The position numbers were made by a program, and so were the translations under genes. DNA of 64,000 bases from Euryodendron excelsum (Eukaryota > Streptophyta > Magnoliopsida > Ericales > Pentaphylacaceae): contig CM065383.1 of NCBI GenBank assembly GCA_033060915.1, positions 11,103,501-11,167,500 of the forward strand, given 5' to 3'. Positions 47,115 to 58,600 of the stretch are shown here, one piece after another (the stretch's first letter is position 1; every line of letters begins with the position of its first letter). The notes beneath the pieces are model-generated. The model saw only the letters and a list, made by a program, of their open reading frames with translations, did not search any database and was not told the origin of the DNA.

Positions 47115-47440
47115 CCCGAGACCGCCAGGTCTTGAAAAACTGTATGTACGATGTTGGTCTCTAAGAACACCTGGTCCTAGAGAGCTACCTGTAGGGTGGT
47201 GTTGGTTTCTGAGAACGCCTGGTCTCTGAAAGTTACCTGTGAGGGTGGTGTTAGTCTCCGAGAATGCCTGGTCCCGGAGACTTACCAAATGATGGATATT
47301 CTACATTGGTGGGCTAGCAGGCGCCAGAAGTGAATCGTCTAGAATTTGACAAGGTGTTGGTCCCCGATGTCGTCTGATCTCGGGAAGCTACCTGGATGAC
47401 GTTGGTTTCCGAGACCGCCTGGTCCCGGAAAGCTGCCTGG
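47115..47440. repeat. Paired-arm hairpin array in the nested giant solo LTR
   Basis: Units such as CCGAGACC-gcct-GGTCCCGG (about 47409-47428) and CTCCGAGAatgcctggTCCCGGAG (about 47257-47280). The framework is the same as in the outer LTRs with different arm sequences. Confidence 0.8.
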
Positions 47441-47610
47441 AATGATGTTTATGACGTCATTTAGGCTCGGTGGGCCCAGGAAACAACTAGTTGACTGAAT
47501 TTGAGTTTGAAAGGCTTGTCTTGAGCTTGCATGTGTTGTGATTGTTTGAGAATCAGATCCAGTCGAGCCAGAGATTGCCGAGCGAACAAAAATGGGGTGC
47601 TTACAGTTGA

Positions 47611-50600
47611 TTTTTGAAATCTCACGAGAGTGGGAGGTTTTTGGAAGGTATGTTATGACAATGGCTTTGAATTGAAAGATCGTTTGAAAAGGGATTCTTG
47701 AGTTGGAACTTTGAAGCATACTAACTTTGGTTGGGTTAACCTAAGGTTAGCTAACTCGGGTTAGGTTGGACTAGGGCTAGATTAACCTAGGATTAGCTAA
47801 CTTAGGTTAGGATGACCTAGGGTTAAGGTGATCTAGGGTTAACTAATTTGGGTTAGGTTAACCTAGGGTTGATGTGACCTAGGGTTAACTAACTATGGTT
47901 AGGTTAACTGAGGGTTTGGTTGACCTTAGGTTGGAAAAACTATGGTCAAATTAACGTAGGGTTGAAAGATGGTTTTGAACTAGGGTTTGGACCTAATGGT
48001 TTTGGAAGAATAGTTTCATGCATTTTTTAAAGGGGTTTTGGAAAACAAATCATGTTGTGCAAAGGACTTTTGTAAACAAACCTTTTGAAGATCATTTCCA
48101 TGAAAATTGACTTTAGTTAAGTATACGGTTTATATAGTTGATGTTTGAAAATCATCCCGAAGAAGGTTACCCTTAGGACCGTTATCATTTTTATTTTGAA
48201 AAGAGTAGGACCTTTGAAAATCATTATAATAATGACAAATTTTGAAAAATCATTTTTAATGCACTTTTGAAAGCCATGTTTAAGAAGAAAGATTTGAAAA
48301 CTATTTTTAGAAGAGGAGACCATTCTAACAAGTCAGGATTCCTATGGCCAATGATAAGGGAGACCACTCAAGGGAGGGTTCCATGGGGCCATTCTAACCA
48401 CTAAACTTGTGAGCATGAAAACTTTAGAAACTGATAACCTTGAAAATCTTTTTTGTACAAAAATAAAAAGAGAAGGGAACTATCCTAACAAGCTAGAGTT
48501 CTTATAGCCAATGATAAGGGAGACCATTCAAAAGAGGGTTCCATGGGACCATTCTAACTACTAGACTTATGAGAATAGAAACCTTTAAAATCGATAAGAT
48601 TGAAAATCATTTTTATGCAAGTAGAAATGCAAGGATGCAATAATATGAGTTAGGGATTAATGGATGTCTTTTCTAGGGCATGATTACTTACTGCTTCATC
48701 CTAAACTTCAAAGGCCAACTCTTGGAACCACTTTGAAAAGAACATTGAAATAAGGAGCTTGGAAATGGCACGAAAATGGGAATAGTGTAAGTTTTGGAAA
48801 ACATGATTATAAACATGAAAATAAAGCCAAGCACACAAAACATGAACAAGATAGTCATATACAAAGAGGGTCATGAATTCATACAAGGCAAGAGGTTACA
48901 CCACATAATCAAGGTGCTCCAAGGCCATACCATCTTAAAGTAAGCTAGTGAGAAATCCCCCTACACGGTGGCTCTCACTAGCTTTCCCTAGGCATGAGCT
49001 AGGAGCTCTCTTGTCTCAAGTTTGCAAGAATGGAGGGTAGAAGATGGAGATTAAAATAGAGAATAGCCTAAGTAGGCTAGGAGGGAGAAGAGAGAAGTGG
49101 GGGAAGGCTAAAATGTAAAAGGAAATACCACCTTTTTCGTTCAAACACTCTCAAACTTCATTAGATGCTTGGACTTGATCTTGGATGGACTTGGAAGGGG
49201 CTGGAATAAGGTTTTCTATGGCATGAAGGGCCTTGTGGGTGAGGTGTTTGGGCTAAAGTGAAGTGGAATACAACCTAAATGTTTGGAGGGAGAGATATAT
49301 GGAGGGTTTCGGATTTTTGGAGCTGTTTATGCAGAGTTTCGTTACAATTTTTCATTTTGGAATATGCGAAGGGGGAGACCTATATTTATAGGCAATTCTA
49401 GAGAGGCTTGGCACAAGTAGTACACGCACTTGGGCAAAATTTTCCCTGGCGCATGTGCTACATGCGCCGGTACTATTCCATTGGCAGAATGCCATGTGGC
49501 ACCCATTTTACTGGCTGAATCTTAAGGGCTAAGCAAAGTTTGATCAATCTGATCAAAATCTAAACGCATGTAGCATACGCTCCGTTGTCGGGAGTATTCG
49601 TTTAAACTTTGCCTCGATATTTGTGCCAACTGGGGAGGTTTTGGAAAAATCAGTTGCGTCCACAGTGTTCTCTTAGGGTTTTTCGTGAACCTTTGAGTTT
49701 TCAAAAAGCCTGAACGGTATTTGAAAGTGTGAGATATCGTCTTGGGAAGTATGCATGAAATCTCATTTTTACAGAGCTTCTGTGATACGCTCCGTGGGGG
49801 TTCAAAAGTAGCTGTTTGTGTGCTACATGATCGATGCCTTCGGGAAGTGATCTCTCCGATAGGACCATACTGATGGAAAGTACTCCAGAAATACTTTTAG
49901 AAATTCTCTAATTTACGTGTTTCTTGAGTCGTTTGATGGTGCGTTATAATCAGGGAATTTGAAAAAAAGTCAACATTGGCGGAGCATCTGTGAGACACTC
50001 TAGGGGTTGTTGAAAGTAACAATTTTCGAGCCATGCGATGAGGACCTTCGGGAAGTGATCTCTCCGATCGAGCCCTATCGATGAAAAAACCTATGAACGA
50101 GCTTTTAGGAATTCCCTAGTTTATGCATTTCTCAAGTCGTTTGACGGTGCGTTATAACTAAAAAATCGGGAGAAAAGACAATCTTAGTAGTGCTTCTGGG
50201 AGATGCTCCAAGGGGACTTTTGTTGAGTCGGGAGTGTTTAGTGTCGTGAGGTTCATCTTAGGTTAAACAGGGGTGCATGACAAGACCCGCTATTCACCAT
50301 TCTAGGACGGTGCAGTTTCGAGAAGTGTTTGGGTTGGCCAGGGGCAAAATGGTCATTTTGACCGGGCTCAATTGAAAAGGCTAGTAACGGGTCAAAGTGT
50401 TATGTTAAGCGTGCCGAATCGTTCAGGGATGATCTTAGGATATTTTCTATTGTTTGGTGGGATTTGTATTGCGCTGGGGCTTCTAGGGGTAAAAATGATC
50501 ATTTTGACCGGAGTTGGACAGAATCGCAGGTTGAGTGCGCCTAACTATTTAGGATCACTTTGGAAAGGTGGACTTATCATTTTCGGGGATTTTGAACTTT

Positions 50601-51229
50601 CTCAAGACGTGCCTGGAGGCCCAAAGGGCATGATTGGTCATTTTTTATCGAGTCGGACTAATAGACGCCGGTGTTGACCTAGGTGTTGATTCCCTAGACC
50701 GCCTGGTCTAGGAAAACTACTTATGCGGTATTGATCCCTGAGACTGCCTGGCCTCAAAGAGCTACCTGTAGGGTGGTGTTAGTTTCTGAGAATGTCTGGT
50801 CTCAGAAAGCTACCTGTGAGGGTGGTGTTAGTCTCTGAGAACGCCTGGTCTCGAAGAACTACCAAATGACGGACATTCTACATTGGCGAGTTAACAGGCA
50901 CCAAAAGTGAATCGTCTGAAATTTGATGAGGTGTTGGTCCCCAAGATTGCCCGATCTCGAAAAGCTACTTGAATGGCGTTGGTTCCCGAGACTGCCCGAC
51001 CTCAGAAAGTTGCTTAGATGGCGTTAGTTCCCAAAACCGCCCGGTCTCAAAAAGCTGCTTGGAATGCCTAGGGGCAAGATAGTTTCAGCTTCAATTGGGC
51101 ATTGTGGGCCCAAGAAGCAGCTATTTGGAGTTTGAAGGAGCCGTTTTAGGCTCGTATGTGTTGTGAGATTTGAAAATGAGATCCGGTTGGGCCGGAGATT
51201 GCCGAGTGGACAAAAATGAAGTGCTTAGA
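47611..51229 (-). repeat. Right (5') LTR of the giant element, second segment
   Basis: Resumes with 'tttttgaaatctca-gagtgggagg' exactly where the left LTR continues after 'agagttga' (8898 onward). It ends gtgcttaga, one base different from the expected cttaca. Together the two segments total about 5.2 kb. It contains the same minisatellite (47720-47970), 208-bp triplicated hairpins (about 49.77-50.22 kb) and paired-arm array (50670-51070). Confidence 0.85.
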
Positions 51230-51234
51230 AAATG

Positions 51235-52400
51235 CAACTGAACTTTCAAAAAAATAATATTTGAGTAACATGTGGTAATTTTATTTTTGAGGATACTAAC
51301 AGTTTTAAGAAAATATGGAATTGAACTTAATAATTTGAAAATTTTCATTTTTTTTATTTAAAGCATTTTTGTGAAACATAAGAAAACAAATAATTACAAT
51401 GTAAACACAAAAAATAGAAAAATCAGCTCGTCCGACTGTCAGGACTTTTTACCTTTATTAATTTCCCACCTAAAATTGTCAAAAGCTGTTGCGAGGCACT
51501 ACTCAAATTTGGTGGGAGTGCTATAGGCACTACTCCTTAAAATAATGTACTCAAGCCTATTAATTGACAATTCATGCAGCCCAGTTAACTTTGGGAAATT
51601 GGTTCAATCCACCGGGCGATAACTCCCTAGCTAAAATAATGTTATATAATTAAAAATTTTATTATTTTTTTTATAAAATAATTCAGTCAAATACAAACTT
51701 TTTATTTTAAAACAAAATACCCATTATAATAGTCTTTACTTAAAAAATGGCATTGCACATTATTCCAGTAGAAATTTTCGTACAAAATTTTTGAAAGAAT
51801 AAAATTTTTCCCGACTTACAAAAGAGTGCCATAGGCACGAGTTATAACTAATATATATATATGCCACGACATGAATTTTTTTTTCCTCTAAAATGTGTGC
51901 ACGTACTTATGCTTATTTTGGTAGAATACAAAAAAAAATAGAACTCTTTAAGAAAATTGTTAGCCATCACAAAATTTAGTCAGATGTGTAGAAAAAAACA
52001 ATAATTAGAAACAACTAGGGAGAATTAATGTTTTGCTATGAAAAAAATTAAAAATGGGATTCAGTTACGAAATATCGGATTTAGTCATGAAATATCACCA
52101 AAAAAATTAAATTTGATTAGGCTAGGTAGAACAAATATATTAATCAAACATTGAGATTATATTATAAGTTATTACAAAATGTGTCACATTATTTAATAGT
52201 TTAAAAATTCGATTAGTACATGATGCAAGCATGGAGTAAAATGGCTTTGATTCTTCGTTTTCCAACGGTCTCAAAACATATCTCTCTCTCCTACAATGTT
52301 CTCGCTGACCGCTAAAGACCAGAGTCACCCGACTGGGCCCGCACGCTTCTCTCAGCGTTTTACCCACGTCTGCTTTCTTCTCTCTCTCTAGGTACGAGTA
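51235..52400. other. Intergenic DNA upstream of NAPRT, including its promoter region
   Basis: AT-rich unique-looking DNA between the right end of the giant element and NAPRT. It becomes GC-richer with CT-rich stretches from about 52250. A TA run lies near 51850. No other gene is visible. Confidence 0.6.
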
Positions 52401-52404
52401 TGTC

Positions 52405-52412
52405 TATATAAA
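52405..52412 (+). promoter_or_regulatory. Probable TATA box of NAPRT
   Basis: TATATAAA in the context tgtctatataaacatc, about 80 bases before the ATG. It follows a CT-rich tract (52376-52389), a common plant core-promoter layout. Transcription would start near 52440, giving a 5' leader of about 50 bases. Confidence 0.6.
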
Positions 52413-52490
52413 CATCTGTGACAGCGGCAAGAACGACAGATTGTAGAGTGAGAAAACAGAACCCTAGAATTTCAAATTTTGCGGGCAACA

Positions 52491-52648
52491 ATGGAGGCGA
52501 CAGGGAACGGTCCGAAGGAAGAACAAAACCGGCGACCTGTTGTCGATGGACCGACCAATCCAATGGTGACGCCTTTGCTCTCAGATCTCTATCAGTTCAC
52601 TATGGCATATGCTTACTGGAAAGCTGGCAAGCATAACGAACGAGCAGT
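52491..52648 (+). CDS. NAPRT: NAPRT exon 1
   Basis: Start codon to the donor GTGAGT. Encodes residues 1-52 plus two bases of codon 53. Contains the N-terminal family motif [10 protein letters not shown]. Confidence 0.93.
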
Positions 52649-55600
52649 GTGAGTCGATTTTCTTCTGTGTCAATTCTTGTTATTTGTTCGGTTTGTTGCT
52701 GGTTTTGGTTTGTTCAATTGTGTCGTAATTGTTGATTGTTTGCTATATCGTTGTGAAATTTCATTGATGTGAGTTTAGTTGAAGGTTTTGCTTGTAGACA
52801 AATTCAATTGTTCTAAACCTTTTCCTGAAGTGAAATTTGGTGAAACTGTAGTTGGATGATCTATTTGACTGTAACGGTAATCGCTGAACTACAAGTCTAC
52901 AAGGTTTCATGGAAACATAACACTTTGCGGTGTCAGCTTATGTTTACTTCAGGCAATAAGCTGTTCGGAAACTAGGTGTAGATTGATTTCTTTTACTTAC
53001 AGAGACCAAAAACAAAAGGAAGGAACCGCGGAGAAGTGTCCCATTCTGTTCTAAAAAGCATGCAAAACGTAATGGAGCTGAAAAAATGATGGGCTTCGTA
53101 GGATGAATGTGAGAGACTTAAGAGTCAGTCACGACTCACAACCATGTTCAACGTCTTGCTTTAAAATTTTGAGACTAATCTAGACATATTTTTTAACATT
53201 GGTATGCTGATGTTACACCAATATGTGCTTCACCTTTGGAAATCATAAGTGATGTTGCTTCTATAGTTGTACATCGGGTTTTGTGTTGCTTTTGGGACGT
53301 GAGAGTTTTTAGCTTACAAAGAGGTCTGGCAAACTTGATCGTGAACTCACCTACTTATTGAGCAGATGAGCCTTGACTATGCCTTGGGGGTTAGTCTTGA
53401 ATATGAAGTTCTACGTGCACATTTGTTGCACAATATGACTATTTATTGAACAAGCAACTTGTGTTGAGGTCCATCAATGACAATAGGTGGAGGATTTCTG
53501 GAAACAATTGCTGAAAATCTACTTCCTGATTTTCTTGGTCACCGTAGCCCATTGAAACTTTAAGGATCTTATGTAAGTGGCTACCAACAAGTATGGGGTC
53601 CCTAAGAGAAACAAATGATTACCATAACAAAAAGCAATTTGTGGATTGGCATTACACCTATACCATGGGTGATCAGGCAAGAGAAGTTCAACTATCTAAC
53701 CAGAGTAATTATGAGGATATAAATACAGGAACCTGTGCAACACCAACCCAAACAAAAAAGAAAAAAGAATATTGTCATGATAGCTAACAATACACGGGCA
53801 ACCTTTGTTTACACCAAAAATTGGAAAGAGACCAAGAGAACAAGAGAGGAACTTGCTCCCTTATACCATCTTTCAAACTTTTGAATTTCTCATTGGTAAT
53901 AAATATTGACTGCATGCAGATATAGGCAATTTGAGATTCCCTAAGAAGTTCGGATATGGACAAAGACACGGATGACATACATTCTCATAGTGTCTGAAGT
54001 GTACCCGGTTCTATAAACATTAAAAAATGATAGGACATCTATGGATGAGCATCCACCACATGTCGAGGCATGTCTGATATGTATCGGTGTCCAACCTGGA
54101 CATGGGACCTTCGTTGAAATGTTCATTACTTCTCAGAAGAAAAAATCTCTTTAGATTGCCCAAGTGTATAAGCTAGGGAAACAGAGAACTGGCAATTTTG
54201 GCCAGCTCTTGATCCAATGGGACTCTACAGTGCATAAGTTTGGGAATTTGAATTGAATAGCATAGAAATTGCAGCAAATTGTCATTCCCATAAGTCTAAA
54301 TTTGTGCAACTGGAGTTTAGTGTTTGCCTCTTTTGACAAGGTGAACATTTTTATTTATCTAGAGTTCTTTAACTTCATAGGATGTGTGGAGCTTCAATTT
54401 CATCCATTTTTACTCTGGATGATATGTACACATATTCGGCTAGGTTTTTAAAAGTGCAAAAGTGGGTAGGGATCTCATGGTCATTTCTTGCTGGATGATA
54501 TTTGACCGAACTTTCAACGCAAGCAACCATTTCAGCACGTGGGTTTCATTGTAGAAGGAAATCAAAATTTCAATGGCATGTAGATTTACATGTCTCCATG
54601 TCATGCAACTTCCTTTTGTTGCCTTGGTCAATGAATCTGAGAGAAACTTAACTTGGCACGATATTATTCCCACCAAATTTAAACAGTTTTCTTCCCTCTA
54701 TATAAGCCCTCAGAGTGAACAGCATCCATGTGATGAACCTTAGAGTTTTACTCGGTTAACTTTGTCTTTTTGAAGGGTATCATGCTACTGTGTTTTTTCC
54801 TGTCATTTTTGAGATCTAACTCTGTTCTTTCCATACTATGAAGCTATCCTTATGGGGCTATATATTTTTGGATATTTCTAATAAACCCATCATTTCTAAC
54901 ATATAATATGTTCCAGGTTCGATTTATATTTTCGGAAGAACCCCTTTGGCGGTGAATATACAGTTTTTGCTGGTCTTGAAGAGTGCGTAAGGTTAATTGC
55001 TAATTTTAAATTTACAGAGGCGGAGATTGCTTTTATCCGGGCATCCTTGCCTAACACATGTGAGGTAAAGCAATGTCATTAGTAATCAGTAGTAAACTGA
55101 CCATAATGTACTTACTTTTTCTCATCTTTGGTATCTATGGATAAATAGTAAAAGCCTTCCAATTTTTCTTAAACATTTGATTTTTGTCTTTTGATGGGAA
55201 CTTTCAGCTTATCATACGACTTATGTATGCAATTTACTGAAAGCTTTTTCAATTTTTGGAATATAGAGTTGAAATGGGCTAAGTTACACATTGTCCAATG
55301 AATGGGCAAAAAGAATTTCATTTTTTGAAATGACTGGTTCTTGCACAAGGCTGGGCCTTGGGGAACTATCCGTTGTAAAAAATGATTATGCTTGTTGACC
55401 AGTTTATCTTTGACTTGAAGTGGCAAATGGTCTGAATACATTCTTCCATTAGGCTCTGATAAGTTCGTGGAAACATTGTCACTCTGGGCATTGCACTGAA
55501 AATTATCTAATAACATAGAAAGTCAAGGCTCCCTCCCACTCGTTGCCCAGAGCCTTGGCTTGAGCATTGTACAGGTGCTTGGAGGGACTGAGATGTGGAA

Positions 55601-58600
55601 TTTTGAATACAAGAAGCCAATATAAGTTTTCATACATGCTAACTCTATCGTCCAGTTGCATTCTCAACATCAGACACCCTTTTACTAATTTTATCCTATG
55701 CTAGAAAACCAATATGTTTTTGCTACTGGTACTTCAAAACTTAATATATTAGATATTATGCTGCCGTACATACTTTATGTAATCCATGGCTTTTATATAC
55801 CTGAATTAGTGGTTCGCTAATCAGTGCTGATTAATGTACTACAGGATGGCTTCTATGATTATCTTAGAGGAATTGATTGTTCTGATGTTGAAGTATATGC
55901 TGTTTCGGAGGGTTTTGTTGTTTTCCCGAAGGTACCTCTCCTGAGAGTTGAAGGGCCAATTGCTGTGAGTACCTATATACTGCTTCTTTCTACATGATGT
56001 TTGTTGGAGAATTGTTGTCATGCTCTGATGAATGAATTCCTCCAAAGTCTTCTCTTTATTTTTGATGTTAAACTTAGAAAGCATTTCAAATGTTGATAAT
56101 ATTCATCATGATACACTTTTATACTTTTTTTTTTTTTTTTTAATTCAGGCGGTTCAACTGCTGGAAACTCCATTTTTGAATCTTATAAATTATGCATCAC
56201 TAGTTGCCACAAATGCTGCAAGGCATCGTTTTGTTGCTGGAAAGACAAAACTTCTACTTGAGTTTGGGCTTCGACGAGCACAGGTTGTTGATATTTTTTC
56301 TTTGATTTGAGTAACTTGCCAGTATATTCATTTTCAATAGTCTGTATTTGTTCCACATTTAGGGGCCTGATGGTGGAATAGGGGCATCAAAATACTGCTA
56401 TATTGGAGGATTTGATGCAACAAGGTGATGCCTTCTGGAACATTAGACTATCACTTGAGACCTGTGGTTAACAATCTTATGCATTTGGGATTTCTCATAA
56501 CTTATTCTGTAGGATGCTTTTTACTTTATTAGTCAGAAACTGATTTCTAAAACGCTTTTCCACGGTAATCTTTACCTAGCTTAAGTTTTTTTCTTTTTTT
56601 TTTTAATCGACTGTGGCTTTAAATCAATTCCATTCTTATTTGTGAGTTGGGATTGATTTGGAGTCTGAAGCTTCTCAAAATTTTGGAATATATGGTTGAT
56701 TGGCGGGATTGTTCCCCATACCTGCCTCTATACTATGGAGTATGAACTGAATTAAGGGGACATGCTACCACACTCTTATCTCTTTAGCCAAGGTGATGCT
56801 TGGCTTTGATACCTAGGCAGCACCAGAGTAGAGTCTCATAAAGTGCGCCTTCCAAAATATATAAAAGAAAAAGAAAATAGAATTTTTTTTTGAGATAAAT
56901 GGCCCACTGTTATTTTTTCTTAAAAATTTTCACTGCAGAATAGCTCCTTGTAATGGTTTGAAACTTTGAAACATCAAATAAAATAGCCAAATTATTTTGC
57001 ACAAGGAATTAGACATAATCAGGAAGCATGATTCTGTGATGGAGTATTCATCCGGTCATCCTACTTTCTCTCCGTTTACCCTATTGCTCTCGCCACACGT
57101 TTATGAGCACGCGAGAGCTTTCGATTTTCTTAGTCCAACAAGTGCTCTCCCCCCCGCCTCTCTCCCATTCAGTATATATGTTTTGTGAATGTGTTTTGCT
57201 ACTAGTTTGTGTTTCCAACATGATTCTGTGTGTTCTTTTTTTCTTTTCAATTTCCTTTAGTTGGTGGCCTGTTTGATTTTACCATTCCCATGCTGATAGG
57301 TGCAAACTTCCGCTCACTGCTCCTTAAATCCAAGATCTGTCATGTTATCGTTCATTATGCAGAGATTTATAAATTTTTATACTAACAGTGATGCCTCACT
57401 GCCCTCTTCCCAGTATGTTGCTTGGCAAACTTTAAGTCCTGAGCTTCTACCTTATCACTGTAGAGAATGTTTCATATCACAGTAGAGAATGTTTCATGCG
57501 ACTTAAGATTAAAAAACCCAACAGGGCAGACATAGAATGACATAAAGATATATTGTGCATTGCCCTTTGTGAATATTTTGGGATAACTTAAACCTTACAT
57601 TCTTCTTATTGTTTTTCCATGAACTATTTGATCAAAGTAGATTTTAGTGTGGCTCATTTTCCTTTCTTTTTTTCATGTTGCCAGCAACGTAGAAGCTGGG
57701 AGGCTATTTGGAATACCTCTCCGTGGAACACATTCCCATGCATTTGTTAGCTCATTCATGGTAGGTGTAGCTTGCAAGAAATTTCCATAAAGAAGATTGA
57801 CATTTACTAAGCATATATTAGAAACTAATGCTTTATAGTAGTTAATCATAATTTTTTTGGTGCCAAAATGGTGATCCGTAACTTTTTAGTTAGTTAGTAT
57901 TTTCAAGTCTTCCTTCCAAAACACAGCATCTTCCTTGATTTTAGTTCAAGCATGCATTATATTCACTTCCCATTTGATAACTTAATGAGAATTTGATATG
58001 GGATTGTGGAACTGTGTCAATTTACCTAAGAAAAGTTGCAATTTGATTTCTAAAGAATCTTTTGTATATTGAGGTCATTATCCGAGTTTTTTATTAGAGG
58101 AAATGATGTTTTATGATGAGAAGTTCTTTTCTTTTCCCCTCCCCCTTCCATTTGCCTATAACCACTTCAACTGAATGTGATGTCAAAGTCTCAATGATTA
58201 AGGGCTTAGACAACCTGTATGACTATTCCAAGGAGAAGATACTAAATAAGTTCCATTATCTTTATGTTTCTGTAAAAGTGTTTTTCTTTTCCCCACCCCG
58301 TTTTATTTGCCTAGGACCACTTCAACTGAGTGTGATGTCAAGGTCCCAGTGATTGAGGGATTAGACAACCTGCATGACTATTTGAAGGAGAATATACCAA
58401 ATAGTTTTCATTATCATTATGTATATGTATCAGTAAGCCTTACATACATCCATGGAACCATGGTAATTTCACGAAGTTTGTCTTTTAACTTGCTCAACTC
58501 AACAAGCCCTGATTGCAATCACGTACATGGATCTGGTTTCTCCAGTTAACTTTATACAAAGCCACATTCTTAATTTACGTTCAACGCAATTATATACTTC

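Larger units (their letters stand above)
32409..47605 (-). mobile_element. Solo LTR of a related giant family, itself carrying two insertions
   Basis: Starts tgtcgcgcctcggtttttgg, ends ggggtgcttaca, and is flanked by gttga (32404-32408, 47606-47610). After subtracting the copia element and the second solo LTR with their duplications, about 5.04 kb remains, the size of one LTR. Its sequence parallels the outer LTR landmark by landmark but is clearly more diverged than the outer pair are from each other, so it is a sister subfamily. No primer site or internal sequence adjoins it, as expected after recombination between two LTRs. Confidence 0.85.
7335..51229 (-). mobile_element. Giant LARD-like LTR retrotransposon of Tat/Ogre type, with nested insertions
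   Basis: Two related ~5 kb LTRs bound this span: a left copy at 7335-12296 and a right copy at 30825-51229, the latter split by a nested element. Flanks are aagtg (7330-7334) and aaatg (51230-51234), a 5-bp duplication with one change. Polarity is minus: next to the right LTR lies a primer-site-like TAGTGACTCTACTGGGGA (minus strand, 30805-30822), and next to the left LTR a polypurine tract (minus strand, 12301-12313). The primer site resembles the TGGCGACTCCACTGGGGA type complementary to tRNA-Arg that I know from Tat/Ogre elements, with three C-to-T or G-to-A changes. About 8.3 kb of its own interior remains, and I see no gag, protease, reverse transcriptase, RNase H or integrase on either strand. 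It is therefore a large retrotransposon derivative or a gutted Ogre-like element. Confidence 0.8.

Noticed and set aside
53940..54125. A possible SINE or MITE in NAPRT intron 1
   Set aside because: The wording (gtgtctgaagtgtac, tgtatcggtgtccaac) is repeat-like, but I found no clear ends, duplication or promoter boxes.
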